DNA of 64,000 nt. Source: Symsagittifera roscoffensis. Lineage: Eukaryota; Xenacoelomorpha; Acoela; Convolutidae. This document shows positions 12,888 to 24,859 of the stretch, in pieces; position 1 is the stretch's first letter, and the number at the start of each line of letters is the position of its first letter. The translations under genes and the position numbers were made by a program. The notes under the pieces were generated by a model. That model ran no database searches, had not been told where the DNA came from, and worked only from the letters and a program-made list of their open reading frames with translations. Location of the stretch: NCBI RefSeq assembly GCF_963678635.1, contig NC_087065.1, positions 75,341,345-75,405,344 on the forward strand, written 5' to 3'.

Positions 12888-13130
12888 TGTTATATGCCAG
12901 TTTGACAATTGACAACCATCTTAGATGACTTCAAATTTTCACATGTAATCAGGAAAACTCCGGGAAAGAAATTGAAAACCAGAACTCAGCAAAAACAAAA
13001 TTGGCAAAAACGCAAAACTGAATTACTAAACACGTTCAGCCAACTAATTTATAATCAAATCAACGTTTAAAGCAAGAAAAAGCTCAAGTACACCGTGTAA
13101 ACTAGAAAAGATTAAATTTTCGTTTTCTAT
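12888..13130 (+). repeat. BEL LTR 5' part
   Basis: Second member of the 864-bp tandem pair. It starts TGTTATATGCC and stops matching the full LTR at TTTTCTAT, where NLR copy 1 begins. Confidence 0.7.
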
Positions 13131-13499
13131 AGTAGCAAAACAAAAAATCAATCAATTTATACCAAAAATGTTCGAGTGAACAAAGACTGCTAAGTCGACA
13201 GTTGTAAACTCTTGATTTAATTTTAGTTTTTTCGGTACACGTGGTTTTTGAGAAAAGTACTAGATGGTAAATGTCCTATGTTCGAATCCGTCCAGCGCCT
13301 GTTTTTTTTTATTCGAAAGGGGATTTTTCCGTTTCAAAAACTGTCGTTATGTCTGTTTTTTTTAATGTTTTTTTTTGGTTTATTTGCCTTGTACCGGATG
13401 ATTGCTGTGCTGTAAGTATTTTTCTTAGAATTGAAAGAGTTAGGGTATTTTGTAAACTATTCATGTTACTTGTTCCGATCATTGCTATACAAACTATCC

Positions 13500-14152
13500 T
13501 ATACAATAGCAACTTAAGTTCTCCCCCATGAAAACCTAACGGCGTACAACTCGTGTCGCCTGATACCTCTGGAAAAAACTCCAGGGGTACGGCCCATTGG
13601 TATAAGCGAAGTTCTGAGAAGAATAATTGGCAAAACAATCACCCAAAGTATTAAATCAGACCTTAAAAATCTCGGAAAAAAATTTCCAACTCTGCTTAGG
13701 CCAGAAGTGTGGAATCGAATATGCTATACACAGCTTGAGGAACGAGTTTGAAAAACTGAAAACGGACGCCATATTACTTATTCATGCAGAAAATGACTTC
13801 ACCTCGCTCAAAAGAGAACTTGCTCTAAAAAACGTAGAAATCCTTTGTCCAGCGCTACATCTTGCACTGGCCAACTCATATAATCATCCCTCAAATGTAT
13901 ATCTCAATAGCACGGTCTTGACATCTACCGAAGGCACAACGCAAGGTGATCCTCTAGCTTTGGCTTTGTACGTAATTGGGATAATCCCACTGATTGAGCT
14001 CCTGCAAAAACCAAATGTCATTAAAAAAAGGTACGCGGATGAGCGGATGATGGAAGCGCTGCAGGTGATCTTAGGAGTCTCCGCGCAAAACTGGACAACC
14101 TGGTTGTGCACGGAAAGGCTTTCGGATACAATCTGAAGCGTTCCAAGTGTTA
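13500..14152 (+). pseudogene. NLR-1 reverse transcriptase
   Basis: RT motifs run in order across frames: GVRPIGISEVLRRIIGK (about 13583-13633), AIHSLRNEFEKL, motif A as ILLIHAENDF with His where copy 4 has the catalytic Asp, then STEGTTQGDPLALAL (QGDP intact). The catalytic YADD box is destroyed by an 8-bp tandem duplication (GCGGATGA at 14035-14042 and 14043-14050). Known role of the family: target-primed reverse transcription at a cut DNA end. This copy must be inactive. Confidence 0.8.
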
Positions 14153-14159
14153 ACTCATA

Positions 14160-15510
14160 GTAAAAGAAAACCGTCGTGACAGCGCCATAAAATTATTCGA
14201 AGGCACAAATATTACAATGGTAGACGGTTTTAGAGTCCTTGGACTGGTTATAGGAATACCATCAGCATGCCATAATTACATGGAAAGCCAAATTGAAAAG
14301 ACAGCTAACCTAACTGAAAAGCTTTCTAAAAAGCTAAAACATCACCACAAAATGCGTACTCCTGCTACACAAAGGGAGTTCAAAATAAATTAAGCTTTCT
14401 AACCAGAACAACTCCGGAAGAATTTAAGAAAATGGATGAAATAGAGAAAAATGTAAGACATCAGCTACTCCCTAGTATTACTGGTGAAAACCATATAACC
14501 GATGAAGATCCCAACCTTTTTGCACTACCACTAAGAATGAGAGGACTAGACATCCTCAGTAACACGGACTTATCCAGAAATTATGAGTGGTCACAAGCCC
14601 ATTGTGTTCCGTTAAAAAACAGTGATCCAGAAATAGCTGAAACGGAACAAACTCTGATAAATAGAAACATCAAAACTGAGAGACAGAACATCACACTGTC
14701 AAAAAAGGCTAAAATTATGGAAAAAAGTCTAGCGTCACAGAAAGGAGCGTCGAATTGGCTAAGCGTGCTACCCTTGAAAAGATACAATTTTTCCCTCAAC
14801 AAATCAGATTTTAAAGATATTACATCTGAGATATGGAAAAGAACCACCAAACACCCCACATACATGCCCATGTGGACAACCGTTCTTACTGACCCACTCT
14901 CTACACTGTCCCAAAGGTGGATACACTCGCCTAAGACAATGAAATTCGCGATACCTTTGCGACACTCCTGGACGAAGTACGCCTTGATGTTGAAATAGAG
15001 CCGAAGATTCAATCGTTGGAAGGCGAAAGCTTTCACAACAAAAAACCACTACTGAAGATGCCGCTCGACTTGTCATCAGGGCAAATGGAAGCTGGGGAGG
15101 CCGAATCAGCCGAAAATTTTTTGATGTAAAATTTTTCAACCCCCATGCTAAATCCTGCCCCAAAGCTATATGACGCCTACAAATATCATGAGAGTGTCAA
15201 AACATGAAAATACCAACAAAGAATTCTGGATGTGGAACACAGCAGCTTTGTTGCACTAACTTTTGCGTGTACCAGAGGAGCAGCACCAGGCTCTACAAAA
15301 ATCATCAAGAAACTAGCGAGAAACTGAACGAATCATACTCGGACACAATAAACTTTATAAGAACAAAAACAAGTTTTGCACTGTTTGAGGAATGCATCCT
15401 CTGCCTTAGTGGGTGCAAAAATCTTAAAAATACATCCAACATGTACAATTTTATCTGTTCTTGCAAAAGCCTGCAATGTGTCAAAACATCAATCCGTTTC
15501 ACACGATGTT
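14160..15510 (+). pseudogene. NLR-1 C-terminal region with CCHC/endonuclease remnant
   Basis: The longest open piece is 14432-14998. It gives the conserved thumb and linker region after the RT (ENHITDEDPNLFALPL near 14490). In another frame a cysteine/histidine cluster is readable at about 14863-14910. A DVKFFNPHAKSC-like stretch near 15120-15155 corresponds to the restriction-like endonuclease core. The R2-type interpretation rests on this combination and was not tested by alignment. Confidence 0.65.
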
Positions 15511-15538
15511 AATTCTGAAACGACGAAAGACGTGACAA

Positions 15539-16639
15539 TTAGTTAACACAAGTTACAAATACAATACGTAAAAACAGAGTACATAACAAGGGTCCTTCTA
15601 ATCGGACATCCCCCCCCCCCAAGTCGTTGGAGGCGCAATAAACGCCTTGCTGGCACGGTGCGCCTTTAACGACTGACGCATACGAGGACCCTGATTTAGG
15701 ATTTGTGATGAAGGCGCCTGTCGTCCATGCATCGTCACCCCCAAACTTGGGAGGCGGGCGGCGGATCCTCTTTGGTCTGCCTAAAACCGTATCGAGCGCA
15801 GGGTTAGCGACTTGGGCTGGTACTGGCGATGCGTCTGGGTGTGATGTGGATGGATCGCTGGCTTTCGGTTCCGGTGATGTGATGTCTGATCTAGCGGGAG
15901 GGTTGACGAAGTCAGATGCGGTGCGGGCGGTTCGACCGATTTCGTGCAGTTTGTCCACTGGAGCTGGAGTGGCGGACTCCTCGATCTCCCGCACACCGTG
16001 TTTGCTGATGATATTGTGTTGGTTTCTTTGGGGCGCCATATAATCATCGGGTAAGGTACGTGTTTCCAGAGAGGGCGAAGAATCAGTGTCGAGTGGCTCC
16101 CGATGTGGAGTTATGGAACGGACTTCTCCTTCTGCGCGGACGGCAAAACGCTGGAATTTCTTCAGGAAGCGGCGGTTGCGTAGATTGAGACGGCGTAAAC
16201 CGTCAACCCGGGCGGTGTATTGGTCATTGTCACCTATCTGAATAACAATGCTAGTCTTGTCCCACTTATTGGGGTGATTGCCACTTTGGTTCTGAATCCT
16301 AACTGAGTCTCCTATAAACAGAGGAGCAAGCTTGCGTGTATTCTTGTCTAGTCTATCAACCTGCTTTGCCAGCCTAGCACAAAGAGCATTTTCCTTCGCT
16401 CGCCATGTGTCCTTCCAATGATGATCGTCCGGGCTGGTTTCATCAAAAACTGACACTCTGTTTGCAAAAGGAGGTGGTGCAGGAAAAGAGTCACGAAGAG
16501 AGCGACCGAGAAGCACCTGGGCAGGGGACAGGCCGCTGTCACATTCTGGTGTGTTTCGGAGCTGAAGCATGCCACGCATAACGGCATCTGTATTTATGTT
16601 TCCGCTTTCGTCCACATTGTCCACAAGAAGACGTTTCAT
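15539..16639 (-). pseudogene. gypsy-2 integrase C-terminal half
   Basis: An open frame of 366 residues starting inside the integrase core after the catalytic Glu (KAMKRLLVDNVDES). It covers the region that binds DNA (RNTRKLAPLFIGDSVRIQNQ, then NKWDKTSIVIQIGDNDQY) and a Pro-rich tail. It is open at MRGMLQLRN, where the other copy has a TAG. The N-terminal zinc domain and the DD residues are missing, so it cannot be functional. Confidence 0.82.
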
Positions 16640-16670
16640 GGCCTTTACCGCAACCTCTGCACGGCCAATG
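15540..16670 (-). mobile_element. Ty3/gypsy-2 fragment (integrase C-terminus and LTR start)
   Basis: This minus-strand fragment matches 40855-41980. It covers the second half of integrase and the Pol tail, then a polypurine tract (11 G on the minus strand, 15610-15620), then the LTR start TGTCCGA. It is cut at 16670 inside the integrase core and joined to BEL copy C. Confidence 0.85.
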
Positions 16671-18553
16671 AATACAGGGATCTGCTAAGCGACAACAAAT
16701 TTTGTGGCTCACAGAATTGCTGAAAGTTTGGAAAGCACTCAAGCGAGTCAATGGAAACATTGCCCAGGACCCCTAAACCCAGCAGACAACGGAACCCGTG
16801 GAATACCCCAATTGGGAATTCAGTAACAAGTCAAGATGGTTCACCGGACCAAAGTTTATATGTGAACCAGAATGCAACTGGCCAAAACTACAATTAAATG
16901 ACGCCAATACGGATACCTTGCAACTCAACGATCGAACTGGACACATGGATGAAATGGCAACAACCCCAGTGCTAGCTTTTCAAGCTTCCACCGAAAAGAC
17001 AGTACAAAGTTCCATCGACTACAGCAGATTCTCCAAATTGACAAGAATTCTCCGAACAACAGCATACGTGATGCGTGCCGCCAGGATTTCTAAAGATAAA
17101 GGACTACACTCCCGCAACAAAAATCCGATCACCGACCTGACAAGCAACAACATGATTGCCGCAAAGAATTTTATCTTCAAGCAGACGCAACGAGACAGCT
17201 TCAACCCACAGGTCAACGCATTGATGCAAAACAAACCAATCAACACAACTAGCAGACTTCGACATCTGTCACCATTTCTAGACGAAGACGGACTCTTGCG
17301 AGCACGTGGACGCCTCGAGAAATCTCATATGGACTATTGCTTAAAACGCCCAATTATCCTTGATGTAAACCACCCAGCAGCTCACCTCTTTATACGACAA
17401 ACCCACAAAGGCAACCAGCATTTGCCACGCCAGCACTAAAAAATTTTCTTCAAAACAAGTATTGGATTCTTTGTGTTCGCGCACACATTGACAAGATCAT
17501 AAAAAACTGTTACGACTGCCGACGGCAACACGCACCTGGACTACAGCCGGAACTTGCGCCTCTACCCGCCTTCAGAATTCCGGAAGATAAACCCTTCCTG
17601 TTTCAACAAACAGGGTTACATCTCTTTGGACCGTTTGCTTCGAAAACCACAGGAACCTACAAAAAACGCTACGCCGTTGTAATGACTTGCATAACAACAC
17701 GAGCCGTACATCTTGAGATGTGCAAGGACCAATCAGCCGACGCCATCATCAAAACCTCAAGACGACTCTTTGCACGCAGAGGACAACCAGCCAAAATTGT
17801 TTCTGACACCGTTACAAAGTTCACCGCAGCCAAAAAAGAACTCAACAGACACTTCGACGCCGATGTTATACGATAATTCTACGCCAACCATCAGATTGAA
17901 TGGACCTTCAACCCTGCATGTGCTCCTCATCTCGGAGGTGTATGGGAACGACTCATAAGATCAGTCGAAGACTCGTTTTATGCCATCATAGGAAGCCAGA
18001 TTCTAACAGACGACATATTCAACACCATTCTTTGCGAAGTTGAACACTTCATGAATGCAAGACCCATCACTACAGTTTCATCATCGCCCGATAATGTTGA
18101 AGCCCTCACCGCAAATCATTTTGTTCTTGGCAGAGCATACGCCAGCATGCCACCTCTACAAACCCAACAGCCCTCAAGACTCAGTCGACAATGTAATTTC
18201 GCACACAAATCGCAACCCATATTTGGAAACGCTTGTTGAAGGAGTTTATCCTAACACTACTGCCAAGACAACGATGATCAAAGAAGACGCCGCTAATCAA
18301 AATAGGAGACAATGTCTGAATTCTTCAGGATATGACGCCACGAGGAGTCTGGCCAATTAGACGGATCACAGAAAACAAACCAACCGATGATGGCCAGACC
18401 CGCGATTACACCGTCAAAATAAGAGACAAAATTGCGTCAATACCAGCCATTAGACTAGCACCTGTTAGTCCGGTTTATTGCAACCAACCAGCAAACGAAG
18501 ATTCACGACAACGAGAGCCTCACCCTAAAACAGCCTTGCGACGACAACCATAG
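16671..18553 (+). pseudogene. pol: BEL/Pao copy C (RNase H end, integrase, DUF5641 tail)
   Basis: Only the 3' part of BEL pol is present, beginning at the same TGA-containing ATGAATACAGGG site. The frame 16798-17439 (213 aa) is open across 17036, where copies A, B and D have a TAA, so C is the least damaged copy there. The integrase zinc-binding and core segments follow in shifted frames, then the DUF5641-type tail at 18332-18553. An LTR start follows at 18671. Confidence 0.85.
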
Positions 18554-18670
18554 CCAATAACTTCAACTGACACTTACACGACCGTTAAGCCAGCGTTTTA
18601 AGTTTTATAAATAGGAACTAACCCACCCCTTTTTTCTTAACTTATTTTGCAACTGCAAAATGAGGCCTAG

Positions 18671-18913
18671 TGTTATATGCCAATTTGACAACTGACAACC
18701 ATCTTAGATGACTTCAACTTTTCACATGTAATCAGGAAAACTCCGGGAAAGAAATTGAAAACCAGAACTCAGCAAATACAAAATTGGGAAAAACGCAAAA
18801 CTGAAATAATAAACACGTGCAACCAACTAACTTATAATCAAATCAACGTTTAAAGCAAGAAAAAGCTCAAGTACACCGTGTAAACTAGAAAAGATTACAT
18901 TTTCGTTTTCTAT
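18671..18913 (+). repeat. BEL LTR 5' part
   Basis: The 3' LTR start of copy C, again fused at TTTTCTAT to NLR 5' sequence. Confidence 0.7.
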
Positions 18914-19655
18914 AGTAGCAAAACAAAAAATCAATCGATTTATACCAAAAATGTTCGAGTGAACAAAGACTGCTAAGTCGACAGTTGTAAACTCTTGATT
19001 TATTTTTAGTTTTTTTGGTACACGTGGTTTTTGAGAAAAGTACTAGATGGTAAATGACCTATGTTCGAATCCGTCCAGCACCTGTTTTTTTTATTCGAAA
19101 GGGGATTTTTCGGTTTCAAAAACTGTCGTTATGTCTGTTTTTTTGGTTTAGTTGCCTTGTACCGGATGATTGCTCTGCTGTAAGTATTTTTCTTGTAATT
19201 GAAAGAGTTAGTGTATTTTGTAAACTATTCATGTTACTTGTTCCGACCATTGCTATACAAACTATCCTATACAATAGCAACTAAAGTTCTCCCCCATGAC
19301 AACCTAACGGCGCACAACTCGTGTCGCCTGATACCTTTGGACAAAAATTCAGGGGTACGGCCTATTGGTATAAGCGAAGTTCTGAGAAGAATAATTGGCA
19401 AAACAATCACCCAAAGTATTAAATCAGACCTTAAAAATCTCGGAAAAAAATTTCCAACTCTGCTTAGGCCAGAAGTGTGGAATCGAATATGCTATACACA
19501 GCTTGAGGAACGAGTTTGAAAAACTGAAAACGGACGCCATATTACTTATTCATGCAGAAAATGACTTCACCTCGCTCAAAAGAGAACTTGCTCTAAAAAA
19601 CGTAGAAATCCTTTGTCCAGCGCTACATCTTGCACTGGCCAACTCATATAGTGCA
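18914..19655 (+). mobile_element. NLR copy 2 (3' truncated)
   Basis: Carries the NLR 5' region and the first part of the RT (GVRPIGISEVLRRIIGK, AIHSLRNEFEKL, ILLIHAENDF, then CPALHLALANSY). It ends abruptly at 19647, where a fold-back of its own sequence begins. Confidence 0.78.
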
Positions 19656-19727
19656 AGATGTGCAAGATGAGTTGCAAGATGTGCAAGATGAGTTGGCCAG
19701 TGCAAGATGTAGCGCTGGACAAAGGAT
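19608..19727. repeat. 40-bp perfect inverted repeat at a rearrangement junction
   Basis: Bases 19608-19647 are the exact reverse complement of 19688-19727. The 40-base loop holds repeated GTGCAAGATG words. The left arm is normal NLR RT sequence and the right arm is its inverted copy. Just after it, NLR 5' sequence starts again at ~19750. Confidence 0.9.
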
Positions 19728-19755
19728 TTCTCGTGTACCAAAAATGGAAAGTGAA

Positions 19756-21695
19756 CAAAGACTGCTAAGTCGACAGTTGTAAACTCTTGATTTATTTTTA
19801 GTTTTTTTGGTACACGTGGTTTTTGAGAAAAGTACTAGATGGTAAATGACCTATGTTCGAATCCGTCCAGCACCTGTTTTTTTTATTCGAAAGGGGATTT
19901 TTCGGTTTCAAAAACTGTCGTTATGTCTGTTTTTTTTTGGTTTAGTTGCCTTGTACCGGATGATTGCTCTGCTGTAAGTATTTTTCTTGTAATTGAAAGA
20001 GTTAGTGTATTTTGTAAACTATTCATGTTACTTGTTCCGACCATTGCTATACAAACTATCCTATACAATAGCAACTAAAGTTCTCCCCCATGACAACCTA
20101 ACGGCGCACAACTCGTGTCGCCTGATACCTTTGGACAAAAATTCAGGGGTACGGCCTATTGGTATAAGCGAAGTTCTGAGAAGAATAATTGGCAAAACAA
20201 TCACCCAAAGTATTAAATCAGACCTTAAAAATCTCGGAAAAAAATTTCCAACTCTGCTTAGGCCAGAAGTTTGGAATCGAATATGCTATACACAGCTTGA
20301 GGAACGAGTTTGAAAAACTGAAAACGGACGCCATATTACTTATTCATGCAGAAAATGACTTCACCTCGCTCAAAAGAGAACTTGCTCTAAAAAACGTAGA
20401 AATCCTTTGTCCAGCGCTACATCTTGCACTGGCCAACTCATATAATCATCCCTCAAATGTATATCTCAATAGCACGGTCTTGACATCTACCGAAGGCACA
20501 ACGCAAGGTGATCCTCTAGCTTTGGCTTTGTACGTAATTGGGATAATCCCACTGATTGAGCTCCTGCAAAAACCAAATGTCATTAAAAAAAGGTACGCGG
20601 ATGAGCGGATGATGGAAGCGCTGCAGGTGATCTTAGGAGTCTCCGAGCAATACTGGACAACCTGGATGTGCACGGAAAGGCTTTTGGATACAATGTGAAG
20701 CCTTCCAAGCGTTAACTCATAGTAAAAGAAAACCGTCGTGACAGCGCCATAAAAGTATTCGAAGGCACAAATATTACAATGGTAGACGGTTTTAGGGTCC
20801 TTGAACCGGTTATAGGAATACCATCAGCATGCCATAAATATATGGAAAGCGAAATTGAACAGACAGCTACCCTAATTGAAAAGCTTTCCAAAATAGCTAA
20901 AACATCACCACAAAATGCATACTCCTGCTACACAAAGGGAGTTCAAAAGAAATTAAGCTTTCTAACCAGAACAACTCCGGAAGAGTTTAAGAAAATGGAT
21001 GAAATTGAGAAAAATGTAAGACATCAGCTACTTCCTAGTATTACTGGTGAAAACCATATAACCGATGAAGATCCCAACCTTTTTGCACTACCACTAAGAA
21101 CGAGATGATTAGACATCCTCAGTAACACGGACTTTTCCAGAAATTATGAGTAACGAGGTCGAAAAACTGGAAATGGACGCCAATTCGACGCTCACAGAAT
21201 GGAGCGTCGAATTGTCTAAGCGTGCTACCCTTGAAAAGATACAATTTTTCCCTGAACAAATCAGATTTTAAAGATATTACATCTGAGATATGGATGGGAA
21301 CCACCAAACACCCCACATACATGCCCATGTGGACAACCGTTTACACTGACCCACTCTCTACACTGTCCCAAAGGTGGATACACTCGCCTAAGACAATGAA
21401 ATTCGCGATACCATTGCGACACTCCTGGACGAAGTACGCCTTGATGTTGAAATAGAGCCGAAGATTCAATCGTTGGAAGGCGAAAGCTTTCACAACAAAA
21501 AAAACCACTACTGAAGATGCCGCTCGACTTGTCATCAGGGCAAATAGACGCGACGCTGGGGAGGCCGAATCAGCCGAAAAATTTTTGATGTAAAATTTTT
21601 CAACCCCCGTGCTAAATCCTGCCCCAAAACTATATCTGACGCCTACAAATATCACGAGAGTGTCAAAACATGAAAATACCAACAAAGAATTCTGG
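19756..21695 (+). mobile_element. NLR copy 3
   Basis: It starts inside the NLR 5' region and runs through the RT (20189-20698) and the downstream domain (20779-21108). A deletion near 21150 then joins to the CCHC/endonuclease part (21222-21690). QGDP is intact. YADD is split by the same GCGGATGA duplication (20597-20604 and 20605-20612) as in copy 1, and motif A reads LIHAEN. It is cut at 21695 by the PLE block. Confidence 0.78.
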
Positions 21696-22199
21696 ATGCT
21701 CTAGTGTGTTAACGGAGGGGGCAGCGTAAAAATTTAGATTTTTACAATTTTCCGAAGATTTTCAGAGGGAAACAATTTTGCTCGACGGGAGTCTAAGTAA
21801 CTTTTGTTGGCTCAGTTGTTGCTCATTTATTATGTCCGAATTCCTTTTAAACGCTTGTTATTGTGTTTGTAGACGTGTTTTGTCAAACTGAACATCATTC
21901 CGGACAAATTTCTGAATTTTTTGCAGGTGCTGTTTGGAAATGTTTTAATTTTTTGGACTTAGTGGCTTTTGCATTTTCTATCTGATAGCTTGCAGTGCTG
22001 TATCTGTGTGTTATCGCAATTAATGAGATGCTCTGCGTCGTCTTTGTTTTTGAGTTTTTTCACCTTGAAGGGTTTTTGCTAAGGTAATTTCTGCTTTGTT
22101 ACCGCTTGATAAATTTTCTATCGATGATTTTTTACATTCGATTGTTTTGGCCACGTTCTTTGCAATACTAACCTTATTCATTTCGATAGATCCCCCCTT

Positions 22200-22619
22200 T
22201 TGACAATGCAAAATCGAGGCAATCCATCTCAAGCGGCAAAGGTTCGACAAATATCCGGGGCACAAGTAATTTTTACAACAAGAAAATTGAAAACATGCTT
22301 GCCATCTCTCAAAAATTCCTTTGCTCGTGAACTGAGATCCAAAGTGGTGTATAAGCTTACATGTAGTGATGTAACTCCACCTATGTCGGCCAAACAGTCA
22401 GACACTTAGCCACGAGGGTCGATGAACACCGCAAAGAGGACTCTTCAGTAGGGCAACACTTGTTAGAGTGTAATAAGGAGGTAGGCGGTAGAGATTATAG
22501 ACCAAACAGCCAACACTCATAAGCTACTCACACTAGAGGCTTTGCATATTTGGAGGGAGAGGCCGAGGATCAACACACGCGATAAATTCAGGAGCCGGGA
22601 GTTAACACTAAGCTTATAG
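22200..22619 (+). pseudogene. PLE C-terminus: GIY-YIG endonuclease (PLE-2)
   Basis: The linker IFTTRKLKTC leads to VVYKLTC. After a one-base frame break come CNSTYVGQTVRHLATRV, the RVDEH block and SSVGQHLLEC. After a second break comes LLTLEALHIWRERPRINTRD with its own stop TAG at 22617-22619. These are hallmark residues of the GIY-YIG endonuclease fused to Penelope RTs, which nicks target DNA. Two frame breaks make it a pseudogene. Confidence 0.85.
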
Positions 22620-22871
22620 TCTATGTATAACATGGCTAAAAGTTAACAATGTCGAAAAACTGACATGTCAAAATCAAAAATATTTACAAATCGAAATTTT
22701 GTAACAAAAATATCACAAATCTACAGAAAAATGTTATTATTGATTACGTAATTTACTATGTAATTACAGTTGTTTAAATTTGATTGGTCAAAAAGTTTTA
22801 AAGCATTTTTAGACATGTTTATCATGTTTCAGATCTATGATTGATTTGTAAATATTGTAAAAATTTTAATC

Positions 22872-22898
22872 CTGATGATGCACAAAATGTGCGACAAC
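22872..22898 (+). ncRNA. hammerhead-ribozyme-like core (degenerate), PLE-2
   Basis: CTGATGA is followed by a perfect 5-bp hairpin (GCACA-AAA-TGTGC) and then GACAACG. A hammerhead core is CTGATGA, stem II, GAAA, stem III, and PLE terminal regions are known to carry such ribozymes. Here GAAA is replaced by GACAA, so the copy is probably inactive. Stems I and III are not clear. Confidence 0.45.
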
Positions 22899-23768
22899 GT
22901 TTGAATTATAATTTTAAATTTCTTATAAAAGTTTTAATGCAGTTCAATTTGTCGCACTGAACATTATTCCAGACAAATTTCTGAAATGTTTCAATTGTGT
23001 TTTTTTTCGACTTAGTGGCCTTATCATTTTCTGTCTGTTAGCTTGCCTTGCTGTATATGTTCGGTATCGCCTTAAAAGGTCCGCTTCGCCTCTGTGTTTG
23101 AGTTTTTTGCCTTAGAGGGTTTCTGCTTTGTTCCGCTTGATCAAATTTTTTTATTCAATGCTGTTTTTTTTACTACATTAAATTGTTTTGGCATCTTTTA
23201 GCGATATTCAAAATGTGTTATACAGTTTGGCTTGGTTTTTCTTAATTTTTTATTAGTTTACTACTATTTAAATTTGCGATAAAAAAAAGTTTTGCGATCG
23301 GGTACTAGACTTTTTTCCTGAAATAAGTACGCTCACAAAAACCTTTTCTTCTGGATTCATTTCCTGGAAGCCTATTATCTACAAAAAACCGCTTTGTTTT
23401 GCATATTATCTCTTTTGATCAAAATTTTCTTCTTATCTTGTTTGTAATTTTACGATCGATTTGTTAAAAAAAATTTTTTTAGCGTTTTTCTTCTTCCTCA
23501 GTTTCGGCTTTTCGGATTTCGTTTTATCGATTTTGCGTTATATCGCACGACGAGCGGAATTTTGGTCTGAGGGTGTTGTTTCGACGATGAGGTGGGTTTA
23601 AAATAATTTTTGGTCTCAATTAATTTGAATTATTTTTTGACTTTCAAACTTTTTTTTATCGGCTTAGTGGACTCTTCTTGCTCTGTTTGTCAAACAGAAA
23701 TTTTTTCTGTCAATGTTTGAAATTTGACCGTAAGAGGGTTTTATCAAAGTTTTTTTTTAGTCATTTTC

Positions 23769-24859
23769 ATTATTTCCCATTTTGGAACAACGGGGACACA
23801 TTTATTCCTGGTAAAAATGTTTTGTACATCAGTACTACAAAGCGAAGATGAGAGCAGATACAAAAATTATAAATTTATTTTGTTTTTTGCTTACCCTTGC
23901 TTTATTTGAAGATTAAAAATTTTTTGTGTTTGTAGTTTTTCTACGAATGTTTTTGGAACATTCTGCGCTACTTGCACAGAAGCCGGCTATCCTTGTTACA
24001 TATCAAATCATTTTTTTTTAAATTTTGAAACATTTATTATATTTTTCCTTGTCATGTTTTTCAAGGATGATTATTTTCTAACATTCATGGATTGGCCTTT
24101 TTATGAATTGAAAAGATCTTTATGGTTCCGAATATTGAAAATAGGGAGGAATTTTGGATCCGGTTGGGTTTTAATTTTTTTTTTGTTTTCAACGCCAAAA
24201 TCAGCTAGCACAAGTAGTCATCGGACTGGGTTGAGTGGTATAGAGAATTGCAAAAAATTCGGACAGACAGAATTATTTAAAAAGAGCATCAAACCATTTC
24301 GACAGATCTTGCATGCAATTTTTGTTTCAGACAACCTTGGAACACAAAATTGGACTGAAAAATTACATTTTGGGTGCAAATTTTTCCAAAATAGGTCAAT
24401 TGCTCTTTTTATTTAATTTTGTCTCTCCGAACTTTTTGCTATTGATTATACATCATATTAAAGCCATTTCAGTCGTGGTTCAAATGGCATTAAAAAAACT
24501 TTCGAAAAAGTATACGCTGTGTTGAGAAAATTTTAAATAAAATTGAAATCTTTTGAATTTTTCTTTTTTTGTTTTTCTAGGCATTTTTCTGAAAAAATTT
24601 TGTATCTATTTGCCTGTATCACTGTGATAGTTTTACATCAGATTTTGTTATCACCTCACGCTGAAAAACTAACGTGAAAAAAGTTTTATCTTGTAGATTT
24701 TTTAGAGAATATGGTCCGAAGATTCTGTTCTACTTGATTAGTAACCGGCTATCCTTGTTTCTTTTTAATTTTTTAGCTCGTTGCTCCTCAAATTTTTCGT
24801 TTTTTGTTTCATCGAGTAAGTGACCTAATTTGCATTTTTTCAAGAAAATCATATTTTTT
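23769..24859. other. unassigned AT-rich spacer
   Basis: About 1.1 kb lying between the two PLE blocks. The only open frames are short, T-rich and without recognisable motifs (for example 24054-24416). I see no coding, RNA or repeat feature. Confidence 0.5.

Larger units (their letters stand above)
13131..15539 (+). mobile_element. R2-like non-LTR retroelement, NLR copy 1
   Basis: The order is a 5' region of ~380 bp, a reverse transcriptase, then a C-terminal CCHC knuckle and restriction-like endonuclease region. This is the layout of R2/CRE-type non-LTR elements with one ORF. It is degenerate, with several frame breaks. At ~15540 it abuts the 3' end of a minus-strand gypsy-2 element, and copy 4 has the same junction. 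Confidence 0.75.
21696..23768 (+). mobile_element. Penelope-like element block PLE-2
   Basis: About 2.07 kb that is nearly identical to 24860-26930. It has an upstream terminal-repeat-like segment (about 21880-22190), the end of a PLE ORF (22200-22619), a 3' non-coding region with a hammerhead-like motif (22872-22897), and a diverged second copy of the terminal segment (about 22930-23220). The RT portion is absent, as is usual for 5'-truncated PLE copies. Confidence 0.78.

Noticed and set aside
13395-13425. GTAAGT...TTTTCTTAG as an intron in the NLR 5' region
   Set aside because: The distance between the sites is under 25 bases, too short for a spliceosomal intron.
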